A DNA stretch of 50,839 nucleotides, from contig CAUJHW010000028.1 of NCBI GenBank assembly GCA_963205005.1, positions 1-50,839 of the forward strand, in the 5' to 3' direction. Below are positions 28,317 through 36,999 of this stretch, piece after piece. Position 1 is the stretch's first letter. Every line of letters starts with the position of its first letter. The notes beneath the pieces were generated by a model. That model was not told the DNA's origin and did not search any database. It worked only from the letters and a program-made list of their open reading frames with translations. The translations under genes were made by a program, and so were the position numbers. Origin of the DNA: Pseudomonadota bacterium. Lineage in GTDB: Bacteria > Pseudomonadota > Alphaproteobacteria > Caulobacterales > Caulobacteraceae.

Positions 28317-28628
28317 TCAGCGGGCGCGGGTCACTCGCCAGAGGAGTCCTTCCTTGGGCAGGCGTAGGGGCCAGCGGACGGCGACGCCGGCGGCGTAGCC
28401 CAGGCCGACGATCGGCAGGGCCGCGCCGACCACGCCGAAGAGGCCCATCAGCGCCTGGGCTGTCGCGCCGTCGCCGAAGCCCGGGATCCAGCCCAGCAGC
28501 GCGAACAGGCCGACCGAAAGGAACAGGCCCGCTTCAAGGATGAAGCCGCGGATCGACAGGGTCCGACCGAGCGCGAAGCCCAGGGCCATGTGCGGAAGCA
28601 GAAGTAGGGCCAGCACTTCGAGGATCAT
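28317..28628 (-). CDS. Small membrane protein of unknown function
   Basis: A 103-residue protein with three likely membrane helices (about residues 1-19, 29-48 and 60-84) and a short basic C-terminal tail ([19 protein letters not shown]). I do not recognise the family. It lies between mnmG (20 bp downstream) and mnmE (28 bp upstream, with a parS site in the gap), on the same strand, so it is probably cotranscribed with the tRNA-modification genes. Codon use resembles its neighbours. Confidence 0.7.
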   Translation of the reverse strand: MILEVLALLLLPHMALGFALGRTLSIRGFILEAGLFLSVGLFALLGWIPGFGDGATAQALMGLFGVVGAALPIVGLGYAAGVAVRWPLRLPKEGLLWRVTRAR

Positions 28629-28637
28629 GGGTATGCC

Positions 28638-28653
28638 TGTTTCACGTGAAACA
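28638..28653. promoter_or_regulatory. parS site 1
   Basis: TGTTTCACGTGAAACA is a perfect 16-bp palindrome and a perfect match to the chromosomal parS consensus bound by ParB. It lies in the 28-bp gap between mnmE and the small membrane-protein gene, 3.6 kb from parB and about 8 kb from the putative origin. Confidence 0.95.
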
Positions 28654-28656
28654 CCG

Positions 28657-29955
28657 TCACTTGCCGATGCAGAAGGTCGAGAAGATCCGACCTAGCACCT
28701 GTTCGGGATCGATGCGCCCGGTGATGCGGTCGAGCGCCCGAGCGGCGAGGCGGACATCCTCGGCGGCGAGCTCGAGACGCTCGTCCTGGGCCAGGGCGTG
28801 ACGCAGTCGGTCTGCAGCCTCCGTCAGCAGCTCACGGTGCCGCAGACGGGTCGCCGTGGGCGGTTCGCCGCCAGCAAGGTCGGCGACCACCCGCTCGGCA
28901 AGGGACCGTTCCAGCCAGGCCACGTCATTGGGACTGCGGGTGGTGAACGGCTCGCCCCGCAGGTCGGCCAGATGTTCGCCGAGGTCGCGCTTGGTGATCA
29001 GCCGGATGTCGTCGCGCGCGGCGCCTTCGAAGGTCGCCGCTGGGTCCATGCCGTCCGCAAGCCAGACCCGTAGGTCGGCGCTTTCGGCCCAGGCCCGCGC
29101 CCGGCGGACGCCCTCGGCCTCGATCTCGTCGGAGGTGTCACGCAGGCCGGCGGTGTCGGCCAGGATCACCTTGTAGCCGGCCAGCTCCATCGGGACCTCG
29201 ATGATGTCCCGTGTCGTACCGGGTGTCGCGGTGACGATGGCCGCGTCGCGCCGCGCCAGCACGTTCAGCAGCGTGCTCTTCCCGGCGTTGGGTGCGCCCA
29301 CAAGGGCGATCCGGTAGCCCGATCGCACCCGCTCCCCCCGTTCGGCGTCAGCCGCGGCGGCTTCCAGTTCGGCGGCCAGGTCCTCCAGCACGGGCCGGGC
29401 GCGCGCGGCGACATCCTGGGGCACCTCCTCGTCCGGAAAGTCGACGGCGGCCTCGAGCATGGCCAGCGCCTCGGTCAGGGCGTCGGACCAGCGGGCCTGC
29501 ACGTCCGACAGACGTCCACCCAGCTGTTCCAGGGCCTGACGCCGCTGGGCGTCGGTCTCGGCGTCGATCAGGTCGGCGACCCCCTCGGCCTGGGCCAGGT
29601 CCAGCTTGCCGTTCTCGAAGGCGCGGCGGGTGAATTCACCGGGCTCGGCCAGGCGCAGTCCCAGTCCGTCCAGGGCCACCAGCACCGCGCCCACGACGGC
29701 GGTCCCGCCGTGCACGTGAAACTCCGCCACGTCTTCGCCGGTATAGCTGTCGGGCCCGGGGAACCAGAGAACCAGTGCGCGGTCGATCTCGCCACCCCCG
29801 GCCCCGGCCAGGGTGCGCAACGCCGCCCGTCGGGGCGCCGGAAGGCGTCCGGCGAGCGCGCGGACCGCCGGCGCTGTTTCAGGACCCGAGATCCGCACCA
29901 CCGCCACGGCCGACCGGCCCGCGGCCGTGGCCGGTGCGTAGATGGTGTCGGTCAT
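28657..29955 (-). CDS. mnmE: tRNA modification GTPase MnmE (TrmE)
   Basis: A 432-residue dimeric GTPase that partners MnmG. The N-terminal formyl-THF-binding domain starts [22 protein letters not shown] and includes FHVHGG. The G domain has GAPNAGKST (220-228), the G2/G3 region PGTTRDIIE and [10 protein letters not shown]. The C-terminus ends with FCIGK, including the conserved Cys429. Its ATG overlaps the stop of the upstream DUF6489-like gene (ATGA), so those two are coupled. It is a little shorter than E. coli MnmE (454). Confidence 0.97.
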   Translation of the reverse strand: MTDTIYAPATAAGRSAVAVVRISGPETAPAVRALAGRLPAPRRAALRTLAGAGGGEIDRALVLWFPGPDSYTGEDVAEFHVHGGTAVVGAVLVALDGLGLRLAEPGEFTRRAFENGKLDLAQAEGVADLIDAETDAQRRQALEQLGGRLSDVQARWSDALTEALAMLEAAVDFPDEEVPQDVAARARPVLEDLAAELEAAAADAERGERVRSGYRIALVGAPNAGKSTLLNVLARRDAAIVTATPGTTRDIIEVPMELAGYKVILADTAGLRDTSDEIEAEGVRRARAWAESADLRVWLADGMDPAATFEGAARDDIRLITKRDLGEHLADLRGEPFTTRSPNDVAWLERSLAERVVADLAGGEPPTATRLRHRELLTEAADRLRHALAQDERLELAAEDVRLAARALDRITGRIDPEQVLGRIFSTFCIGK

Positions 29956-30182
29956 TTGCGGGTCGTGGCGACTTCCATGAACTTGCGGAACTGCTCCTGG
30001 GCGCCGGTCCCGAAGGTCATCCAGTTCTTCATGAACTCCTCCGGGTTGAGCATGTTGATATTGGCGTCGATCCGCTTGGTCATCTCGCCGACCAGGTGGT
30101 CGTTCAGGCCGCTCACGTCCGGCAGGCCCATGAACCGGCGCGCTTCCTCGGGGGTGCAGTCCACCTCGATGGTCATCTTCAT
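29952..30182 (-). CDS. DUF6489-like small acidic protein
   Basis: A 76-residue soluble protein, [20 protein letters not shown] at the start, then a helical region with [20 protein letters not shown]. It resembles the conserved alphaproteobacterial family I recall as DUF6489, usually beside mnmE; no function is known to me. The stop overlaps the mnmE start by 4 bp, which supports a shared transcript. CTGTGG and AGGAAGG lie just upstream of the ATG on the minus strand, giving a usable ribosome site. Confidence 0.75.
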   Translation of the reverse strand: MKMTIEVDCTPEEARRFMGLPDVSGLNDHLVGEMTKRIDANINMLNPEEFMKNWMTFGTGAQEQFRKFMEVATTRK

Positions 30183-30235
30183 GGCGTTGCCCTTCCTGTG
30201 GTTCGACGCATCATATGGTCTCGCGCCGGCGTTCT

Positions 30236-30248
30236 AGGCTAGTAGCCT
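30236..30248. promoter_or_regulatory. Short palindrome in divergent promoter region
   Basis: AGGCTA-G-TAGCCT is a perfect 6-bp inverted repeat with a one-base centre. It lies in the 96-bp gap between the divergent DUF6489-like and dienelactone-hydrolase genes, 30 bp before the latter's ATG. It may be an operator; no regulator is adjacent and no clear -35/-10 pair is visible. Confidence 0.25.
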
Positions 30249-30278
30249 CGCGAACGGTGAGGCGTAAGAGGACCGATT

Positions 30279-30974
30279 ATGGGCGAATACATCAGCATAA
30301 AGACCCCCGACGGCGAGTTCCGGGCCTATGTGGCCCGCCCCGAGGCCGCCAGGGCGCCCGCGGTCGTGGTGATCCAGGAAATCTTCGGCGTGAACCAGGT
30401 GATGCGCGACATCACCGACGGCCTGGCGGGCCAGGGCTACCTGGCGATCTGCCCCGACCTGTTCTGGCGGATCGAACCCGGCATCGACATCACCGACCAG
30501 TCCGAGGCAGAGTGGAAGCGGGCCTTCGAACTGTTCAACGCCTTCGATGTCGACGCCGGCGTGAAGGACATCCAGGCGACCATCCAGGTGATCCGGGCCG
30601 ATGCGGGCTCCACCGGCAAGGTGGGCGCGGTGGGCTTCTGCCTTGGCGGCGCCCTGGCCTTCCTGACCGCGACCCGAACCGACGCGGACGCCGCTGTGTC
30701 CTACTATGGCGTCGGCATCGAGAACCGCCTGGCCGAGGCCGACAAGCTGACCCGGCCGCTGATGCTGCACATCGCCGAGGAAGACCAGTTCGTGCCGAAG
30801 GACGCCCAGGCGATGATCCTGCAGGCGCTGAAGAACCATGTCGGCGTCGAGATCCACACCTACCCCGGCCGTGACCACGCCTTTGCCCGACCGGGCGGTG
30901 AGCACTACCATGAGGCCGACGCCATGCTGGCGGGCGGGCGAAGCCTGCAATTCTTCGAAAGGACCCTAGGCTGA
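30279..30974 (+). CDS. Dienelactone hydrolase family protein
   Basis: A 231-residue alpha/beta hydrolase of the carboxymethylenebutenolidase family. The Cys-Asp-His triad is Cys121 in GFCLGGA, Asp169 in AEEDQFVP and His200 in GRDHAFARP, with Glu34 of VIQEIFGVN in the usual position that arms the Cys. Classical members hydrolyse dienelactone in chlorocatechol breakdown, but this widespread form is probably a general lactone or ester hydrolase. It overlaps the start of the quinone oxidoreductase gene (TGATG). Confidence 0.92.
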   Translation: MGEYISIKTPDGEFRAYVARPEAARAPAVVVIQEIFGVNQVMRDITDGLAGQGYLAICPDLFWRIEPGIDITDQSEAEWKRAFELFNAFDVDAGVKDIQATIQVIRADAGSTGKVGAVGFCLGGALAFLTATRTDADAAVSYYGVGIENRLAEADKLTRPLMLHIAEEDQFVPKDAQAMILQALKNHVGVEIHTYPGRDHAFARPGGEHYHEADAMLAGGRSLQFFERTLG

Positions 30975-31942
30975 TGCGCGCTATCCGTTTCGAGACCACC
31001 GGCGGCCCCGAGGTCCTCCAGACCGTCGAGATCGAGACGCCCACGCCCGGGCCCGGTCAGATCCTGATCCGTCACCAGGCCATCGGGATCAACTTCATCG
31101 AGACCTACCAGAGGTCCGGCCTCTATCCCGTCAAGCTCCCGGCCATCCCCGGCGGCGAAGCGGCCGGCGTGGTCGAGGCGATCGGCGATGGCGTGACCCG
31201 CTTCAAGGTGGGCGACCGGGTCGCCACCACCAACGCCGGCGGTTCCTATGCCGAAGCCAGCCTCACGCCCGCCAACCGGGCCGTCGCCATTCCGGACGGG
31301 ATCCCGACCGAGGTCGCCGCGGCCATCATGCTGAAGGGCATGACCACCGAGGCCTTCGTCCGGCGCACCTATCCGGTGAAGGCCGGCGAGACCGTGCTGG
31401 TCCATGCCGCTGTCGGCGGGGTCGGCCAGATCATGACCCAATGGCTGAAGGCCATCGGCGCGACGGTGATCGCGACCGTCGGGTCAGAGGCCAAGGCGGC
31501 CAAGGCCCGGTCGCTCGGGGCCGACCACGTCATCCTCTACCGGGAGCAGGATGTAGCCGCCGAGGTCCGCCGGATCACCGACGGCAAGGGTGTGCCGGTG
31601 GCCTATGACTCGGTGGGCAAGGACACCTTCGAGGGCACGCTCGCCAGCCTGGCCCGTCGTGGCCTGTTCGTCAGCTTCGGCAACGCCTCGGGACCCGTCC
31701 CGCCCTTCCCGCCCGCGCGGCTCGCCGCCGGCGGATCGCTCTATCTGACCCGGCCGACCCTGTTCGACTACATCGTCACCACAGAGGACCTGGACGAAAG
31801 CGCGGCCCTGGTGTTCGGCATGGTCGCCTCGGGCAAGATCGATATCGAGATCGGCCAGACCTTCCCGCTGGCCGAGGCCCGCCGGGCGCATGAGGCCCTT
31901 GAGAGCCGGACGACGATAGGCGCGAGCCTGCTCATTCCCTGA
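30974..31942 (+). CDS. NADPH:quinone oxidoreductase (zinc-free MDR family)
   Basis: A 322-residue quinone reductase of the medium-chain dehydrogenase superfamily, with no zinc-ligand cysteines. The N-terminus MRAIRFETTGGPEVLQTVEI, the HQAIGINFIETYQRSGLYP segment, AAVGGVGQIMTQWLKAIGA (NADPH loop) and VAYDSVGKDTF are typical of QOR. It should reduce quinones by single- or two-electron transfer with NADPH, a detoxification role. The ATG overlaps the stop of the dienelactone hydrolase gene. Its stop lies 15 bp before the parS pair. Confidence 0.93.
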   Translation: MRAIRFETTGGPEVLQTVEIETPTPGPGQILIRHQAIGINFIETYQRSGLYPVKLPAIPGGEAAGVVEAIGDGVTRFKVGDRVATTNAGGSYAEASLTPANRAVAIPDGIPTEVAAAIMLKGMTTEAFVRRTYPVKAGETVLVHAAVGGVGQIMTQWLKAIGATVIATVGSEAKAAKARSLGADHVILYREQDVAAEVRRITDGKGVPVAYDSVGKDTFEGTLASLARRGLFVSFGNASGPVPPFPPARLAAGGSLYLTRPTLFDYIVTTEDLDESAALVFGMVASGKIDIEIGQTFPLAEARRAHEALESRTTIGASLLIP

Positions 31943-31957
31943 CCGGAGGACCACCCG

Positions 31958-31973
31958 GGTTTCACGTGAAACA
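31958..31973. promoter_or_regulatory. parS site 2 (one mismatch)
   Basis: GGTTTCACGTGAAACA differs from the parS consensus TGTTTCACGTGAAACA only at the first base. Its centre is 27 bp from that of the perfect site 3, forming a tandem pair between the quinone oxidoreductase gene and rho. Confidence 0.9.
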
Positions 31974-31984
31974 ACGGCTCAGGT

Positions 31985-32000
31985 TGTTTCACGTGAAACA
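31985..32000. promoter_or_regulatory. parS site 3 (perfect)
   Basis: TGTTTCACGTGAAACA, a perfect consensus palindrome, 11 bp after site 2 and about 4.5 kb from the hemE edge of the putative origin. With site 2 it is the densest ParB-loading spot in the window. Confidence 0.95.
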
Positions 32001-32165
32001 CCCACCCTCAGATAGGAATTGGCCCTACCGGGTCTGACCCGGTGCGGCCTGGACGTGCGCCGGCGGCTGGTCCGCGAGCCCGGCGCGCCGGTCTGGAGAC
32101 CACGCTGTCGCGCACGGGGGCGCACACATCCCCGTTCGGCGGCGCTAATTTCGCCACAGAGCCAA
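32001..32165. other. Intergenic region between parS pair and rho terminator
   Basis: This non-coding stretch (part of the 290-bp gap 31943-32232) follows parS site 3. It contains GGGTCTGACCC, a short inverted repeat (GGGTC-T-GACCC) at about 32030-32040. I see no gene, and short frames across it do not resemble known proteins. Confidence 0.4.
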
Positions 32166-32203
32166 TTTTCAAAAGCGAAGGGGCTCCCGTTGCCGGAAGC
32201 CCC
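32166..32203 (-). terminator. Probable rho-gene terminator
   Basis: On the minus strand, 30 nt after the rho stop, GGGGCTTCCGG pairs with CGGGAGCCCC (one mismatch) over a short loop and is followed by TTCGCTTTTG. This fits an intrinsic terminator with a weak T tract. Confidence 0.6.
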
Positions 32204-32232
32204 CCAAATCATTCAGCTTTTCGAACAGCCGA

Positions 32233-33633
<1,401 letters not shown>

Positions 33634-33835
33634 GGTTTTCACTTGAGAGTTCAGCCGCAGCCGGACGGAATCCGGGCGCGGGCTGGAATACATGGGGGCG
33701 TTCCCGAAGGCGCGCCGATGTCTGCGTTCGTGGAGGCCGACCGGGTCGCAGGTTCGCGGGGTCGGTAAGAGGCGGGGCGCGCCGGAGCCCGACGCGTAGG
33801 CCAGCGGAACCACATCGGAGGGGCAAGGTCAAGAA
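33634..33835 (-). other. rho upstream/leader region
   Basis: About 200 bp without a gene lies before the rho ATG, bounded upstream by the 139-bp inverted-repeat element. In E. coli the rho leader mediates autoregulation by Rho-dependent attenuation; whether that holds here cannot be judged. I see no clear sigma-70 promoter or stem. The reading frame stays open upstream, but the amino acids are not Rho-like. Confidence 0.4.
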
Positions 33836-33974
33836 TTCCCTCCCTTAATGGGGAGGGACGGACGACGAAGCCGTCACCGTGGGTCGTGTGGGCCGGAGCG
33901 CCGGGTGGGAGCCCGATCCTGACTCCCCCACCCTGAGCGCTGCGCGCTCTGTCCCTCCCCGTTAAGGGAGGGAA
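33836..33974. repeat. 139-bp MITE-like element with 23-bp terminal inverted repeats
   Basis: The ends 33836-33858 and 33952-33974 are inverted copies matching at 22 of 23 bases (TTCCCTCCCTTAA core). The inside holds two further palindromes: GGGTGGGAG/CTCCCCCACCC and GAGCGC-TGC-GCGCTC (33934-33948). No coding capacity is seen. It starts 3 bp after the hemJ stop and could terminate hemEHJ. Structure fits a miniature inverted-repeat or REP-like intergenic element; whether it is repeated elsewhere cannot be told from one copy. Confidence 0.75.
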
Positions 33975-33977
33975 GGG

Positions 33978-34439
33978 TCAGTGCTGGCCGAACTGGAGGG
34001 TGACGGCGAGCACCATCACAACTGCGGCGATGAAGGGCAGCTCATTGGTGGCGCGCCAGAATTTTCCGGTCTTCGGACGCTCGCCGGCGGCCAGCTTCTT
34101 GCGCGCGCCGGCCAGGAACCCGTGCCAGGCCGACAGGAAGATCGCGCCCGCCAGCTTCACCAGCATCCACGGCTGCAGCAGGAAGGCCCAGCCCTCCTTC
34201 GCCGCGTAGACGTGCCACAGGATCAGGCTGATACCGAGCAGCCAGGTGATCGTCATCGCCGGATTGATGATGATTCTCAGCAGCTTGCCTTCCCACACCT
34301 GGAAGTGGGCGTCGAACTCGGTCCCCGGGGGAGCCGTCTCGGTGTGGTAGGCGTAAAGCCGGGGCAGGTACATCATCCCGGACATCCACGCGATCATCGC
34401 GATGATGTGCAGCCCGCGCAGCAGGTCGTAGGTGTTCAT
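33978..34439 (-). CDS. hemJ: Protoporphyrinogen IX oxidase HemJ
   Basis: A 153-residue membrane protein with four predicted helices. The N-terminus NTYDLLRGLHIIAMIAWMSG, with His11, and the PRLYAYHTE segment are signatures of HemJ (UPF0093), the haem-binding protoporphyrinogen oxidase of many alphaproteobacteria. It produces protoporphyrin IX, the substrate of the ferrochelatase encoded just upstream. The ATG at 34439 overlaps the hemH stop (ATGA) and matches the family start, so it is preferred over an ATG 24 bp earlier. Confidence 0.93.
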   Translation of the reverse strand: MNTYDLLRGLHIIAMIAWMSGMMYLPRLYAYHTETAPPGTEFDAHFQVWEGKLLRIIINPAMTITWLLGISLILWHVYAAKEGWAFLLQPWMLVKLAGAIFLSAWHGFLAGARKKLAAGERPKTGKFWRATNELPFIAAVVMVLAVTLQFGQH

Positions 34440-35461
34440 GCGGCGGCCTCCCTGCAGACGCACTTGCCATGCTCCGCCGGGCAGGACCAGCCACCGTGCG
34501 AGGCGATGCCTTCCCGGTCCAGGGCGGTCAGGACCGCCGTCGCCAGCTCACCGATGAACGTCTCGCCCACACCCGGCGTCCGGGCGCGCAGGTAGGGGGC
34601 GACGCCCAGATCGCGCGCCAGTTCGGCGTATTCGTGATCCAGTTCGACCAGGGTCTCCACATGCTCGGAAACGAAGGCGATCGGCGAGATCAGCACACCC
34701 TTTCCATCCTCCCCCGCCTTGCGGATGGCGTCCTCGGTGGGCGGACCGATCCACACCAGCCGTCCCACACGGCTCTGGAAGCAGACCTGCCAGTCCGGCA
34801 GCTCCGGCAGCCGTTCGGCGATGGCCGCCGCTGTGGCGCGAATCTGCGCCTCATAGGGATCGCCGGCGTCGATGACCTGCTGCGGCAGGCCATGGGCGGA
34901 GAACAGCATCCGCACATTTTCCGGCCGGCCGGCGGCGTCCCAGGTCTTGCGGATCTCGGCGGCATATCCGTCGATCACCCCCGTCGCCGTGGGATAGCAG
35001 CCGACCGTCCGCGTCCGCCCGGGACCTCGATAGGCCTTCGCCCAGGCCTTCAGCGACGATCCGGTCGTGGTGGTCGAGAACTGCGGATACAGCGGCAGCA
35101 GCACGATCTCGTCAGGCGCATAGGCCGCGACCGCCTTTGCCGTGTCGGCGATGAACGGGCGCCAGTAGTTCATGGCGATGAAGATGCGCGCGTCAACGCC
35201 GCGCCGCTTCAGCTCGGCGTCCAGCGCATCGGCCTGGGCCTCGGTCTCCGGAAGCAGGGGCGAACGTCCGCCCATGATCGCGTAGTTGGCCTGGGCCGTT
35301 TTCTCGCGGGTCGTCGAGATCAGCGCCGCCAGCGGATAGCGGGCGATCGCCGGCAGGGTGATGATCGCCGGATCGCGGAACAGGTTGAACAGGAACGGCC
35401 GCACGGCCTTGAGGCTGTCCGGTCCGCCGAGATTGAACAGGACGACGGCGGTCCGCGTCAT
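34436..35461 (-). CDS. hemH: Ferrochelatase
   Basis: A 341-residue ferrochelatase inserting Fe(II) into protoporphyrin IX. TAVVLFNLGGPDSLKAVRPFLFNLFRDP, the active-site FSAHGLPQQVIDAGDPY (catalytic His) and FVSEHVETLVELDHEY are all present. The C-terminus has three closely spaced cysteines (SCPAEHGKCVC), which may ligate a [2Fe-2S] cluster as reported for C. crescentus ferrochelatase; a fourth ligand would be internal. ATG 35461 overlaps the hemE stop, so hemE-hemH-hemJ form a chain of 4-bp overlaps. Confidence 0.96.
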   Translation of the reverse strand: MTRTAVVLFNLGGPDSLKAVRPFLFNLFRDPAIITLPAIARYPLAALISTTREKTAQANYAIMGGRSPLLPETEAQADALDAELKRRGVDARIFIAMNYWRPFIADTAKAVAAYAPDEIVLLPLYPQFSTTTTGSSLKAWAKAYRGPGRTRTVGCYPTATGVIDGYAAEIRKTWDAAGRPENVRMLFSAHGLPQQVIDAGDPYEAQIRATAAAIAERLPELPDWQVCFQSRVGRLVWIGPPTEDAIRKAGEDGKGVLISPIAFVSEHVETLVELDHEYAELARDLGVAPYLRARTPGVGETFIGELATAVLTALDREGIASHGGWSCPAEHGKCVCREAAA

Positions 35462-36489
35462 GCAGGCTTGCCTGTCACGCGGCTGACGACGCGGGCGATG
35501 TGCTCGATGGGCGTATCGGGGATCACCCCGTGACCAAGGTTGAAGATGTAGGGGCCGTCGTTCCAGGCCTCGAGGAAGGCGTCGACCCGGGCGTCGAGCG
35601 CCGGGCCGCCGGCCCGAAGCAGGAGGTTGTCGAGCGCGCCCTGGATGGCCTTGCCGCCAGCCTGGATGCGCTTGCCCGAGGCGAAGGTGGCCTGGGTGTC
35701 GAGACCCACGCCCTGCACCGGAACCTTCGCCGCGTAGTTCTCGATCAGCGCGCCGCATCCGCGCGGGAAGCCGATGAACGGCGTCGTCACGCCGGCGGCG
35801 CGGACCTTCTCGATGATCCGCTGATGCGGCCCGATGACGATCCGTTCGAAGACATCCTCGGCCAGGTTCTCGGCCCAGCTCTCGAACAGCTGCAGCGCCT
35901 GGGCGCCCGCCTTGACCTGCATCACCAGGTAACGCGCCGTGGACTCCACCAGCACGTCCAGCAGGGCGTCCAGTTCCTCGGGATGCTGGTAGGCATAGGT
36001 GCGCGCTTCCTCGCGCTGTGAGCCCCGACCCTCGATCATGTAGGTGGCCACCGTCCAGGGCGCGCCGGCGAAACCGATCAGCGCACGGTCGGGCTCAAGC
36101 TCGGCGCGGACACGGCTGAGGGTCTCACCGATGTTCGCCAGCTTGGCGGTCGATCCCTCGATGGCGTCGCGCAGCGCCCCGATCGGCGGCAGAGCGCCCA
36201 GCCGCGGCCCCTCCCCGGCCTCGAACCAGACCTCCTGTCCCAGGGCCTGGGGCAGCAGCAGGATGTCGGCGAAGACAATCGCGCCATCCATCGGGAAACG
36301 GCGCATCGGCTGGAGGGTCGCCTCGGCGGCCATCTCCGGGTTGAAGCAGAAGGCCATGAAGTCCTTCGCCCGGGTCCGCAGTTCGCGGTACTCGGGAAGG
36401 GACCGGCCGGCCTGGCGCATGAACCAGATCGGGGGTCGGTCCAGGGTCTCGCCGGCCAGGGCGCGAAGGAGGCGGGGCGTCTCGCTCAT
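35458..36489 (-). CDS. hemE: Uroporphyrinogen decarboxylase
   Basis: A 343-residue enzyme that decarboxylates uroporphyrinogen III to coproporphyrinogen III. The N-terminal signature RPPIWFMRQAGRSLPEYRE is perfect, and GFAGAPWTVATYMIEG and FPRGCGALIE follow. ATG 36489 is the family start. It heads hemE-hemH-hemJ and its 5' end borders the proposed origin. In C. crescentus the hemE promoter lies inside the origin and is CtrA-controlled; the CtrA boxes here lie 240-370 bp upstream. Confidence 0.97.
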   Translation of the reverse strand: MSETPRLLRALAGETLDRPPIWFMRQAGRSLPEYRELRTRAKDFMAFCFNPEMAAEATLQPMRRFPMDGAIVFADILLLPQALGQEVWFEAGEGPRLGALPPIGALRDAIEGSTAKLANIGETLSRVRAELEPDRALIGFAGAPWTVATYMIEGRGSQREEARTYAYQHPEELDALLDVLVESTARYLVMQVKAGAQALQLFESWAENLAEDVFERIVIGPHQRIIEKVRAAGVTTPFIGFPRGCGALIENYAAKVPVQGVGLDTQATFASGKRIQAGGKAIQGALDNLLLRAGGPALDARVDAFLEAWNDGPYIFNLGHGVIPDTPIEHIARVVSRVTGKPA

Positions 36490-36564
36490 GGGCCGTCTTA
36501 AAGCCCGCCCGCGTCCCCGGCTCAAGAGCGTCCCGGAAAGCCTTCGTCTTCCCTCTACCCTTAA

Positions 36565-36569
36565 GAGTC
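36565..36569. promoter_or_regulatory. GANTC (CcrM) methylation site in origin
   Basis: GAGTC, a target of the cell-cycle methyltransferase CcrM in Caulobacterales. It lies 76 bp upstream of hemE, overlapping a TTAA half-site (36561-36564). Confidence 0.5.
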
Positions 36570-36692
36570 CTGAAAAGGGCTGGAGTAGGGGAAGTAGGGC
36601 CTGTCGAGGACGTGGAAAACCGTGACCGTCCCGTGACCGTCCGCCGCCTGTCCCCAGCTTGTCCAGAGGACGGACGCGGCTCATCCCGGCCC

Positions 36693-36701
36693 TGTGAATA
36701 G
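36693..36701 (-). promoter_or_regulatory. DnaA-box-like 9-mer
   Basis: CTATTCACA on the minus strand matches the relaxed DnaA box TTATNCACA at 8 of 9 positions, the best DnaA-box candidate in the region. It lies 30 bp from the CtrA box. Confidence 0.5.
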
Positions 36702-36731
36702 CGGGGACCGACGCCAAGCCCCCTGAGAGCC

Positions 36732-36746
36732 TTAAGGTTTCGTTAA
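36732..36746. promoter_or_regulatory. CtrA binding box (TTAA-N7-TTAA)
   Basis: TTAAGGTTTCGTTAA is an exact TTAA-N7-TTAA match. CtrA silences the origin in swarmer cells of Caulobacter by binding such sites. In GC-rich DNA two TTAA with exact spacing are unlikely by chance. Confidence 0.8.
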
Positions 36747-36838
36747 GCCTTTGGCGGACAACCGGGCCGAACAGGCCGTTGTCCGGCGCCTGTCGAGAAC
36801 CCGCCGCCCATCGGCGCCCTGGCTGCGGGACCTGGGGG

Positions 36839-36853
36839 TTAACAGACCGTAAA
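36839..36853. promoter_or_regulatory. Second CtrA box (one mismatch)
   Basis: TTAACAGACCGTAAA reads TTAA-N7-TAAA, one base off the CtrA consensus, 107 bp from the first box and 147 bp before ppsR. Confidence 0.55.
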
Positions 36854-36945
36854 CGCCGCGTTTCATCCCGTCTGTCCCCCGACGGGCCGTCCAGACGACT
36901 TCTCCACCGGATCTATCCCCAACAGCGTCGAGCTTCGCTAAGAGT

Positions 36946-36950
36946 GACTC
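36946..36950. promoter_or_regulatory. GANTC (CcrM) site near ppsR
   Basis: GACTC overlaps a TCCACA core (36949-36954) of a weak DnaA-like 9-mer, 50 bp before the ppsR start. The overlap could link methylation state to DnaA binding, but this is inference. Confidence 0.45.
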
Positions 36951-36999
36951 CACAGGATCCATCCCCAGCTTCCTGGGGCCCAGTCATGCGGGAGACGTC

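Larger units (their letters stand above)
36490..36999. other. Putative chromosomal replication origin (Cori-like)
   Basis: A 510-bp intergenic region between the divergent hemE and ppsR genes, the position of the C. crescentus origin. Contents: a perfect CtrA box at 36732-36746, a near-perfect one at 36839-36853, GANTC sites at 36565 and 36946, and DnaA-box-like 9-mers with 7/9 matches to TTATCCACA at 36611-36619 (-), 36693-36701 (-), 36900-36908 (+) and 36913-36921 (+). Three TCCCCA motifs (36651, 36916, 36962) resemble Caulobacter weak DnaA boxes. AT content is low overall; the most AT-rich spot is around the CtrA box. Confidence 0.8.

Noticed and set aside
36986..36988. ATG as the start of ppsR
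   Set aside because: It is out of frame with the conserved protein; TTG at 37000 with a ribosome site is in frame.
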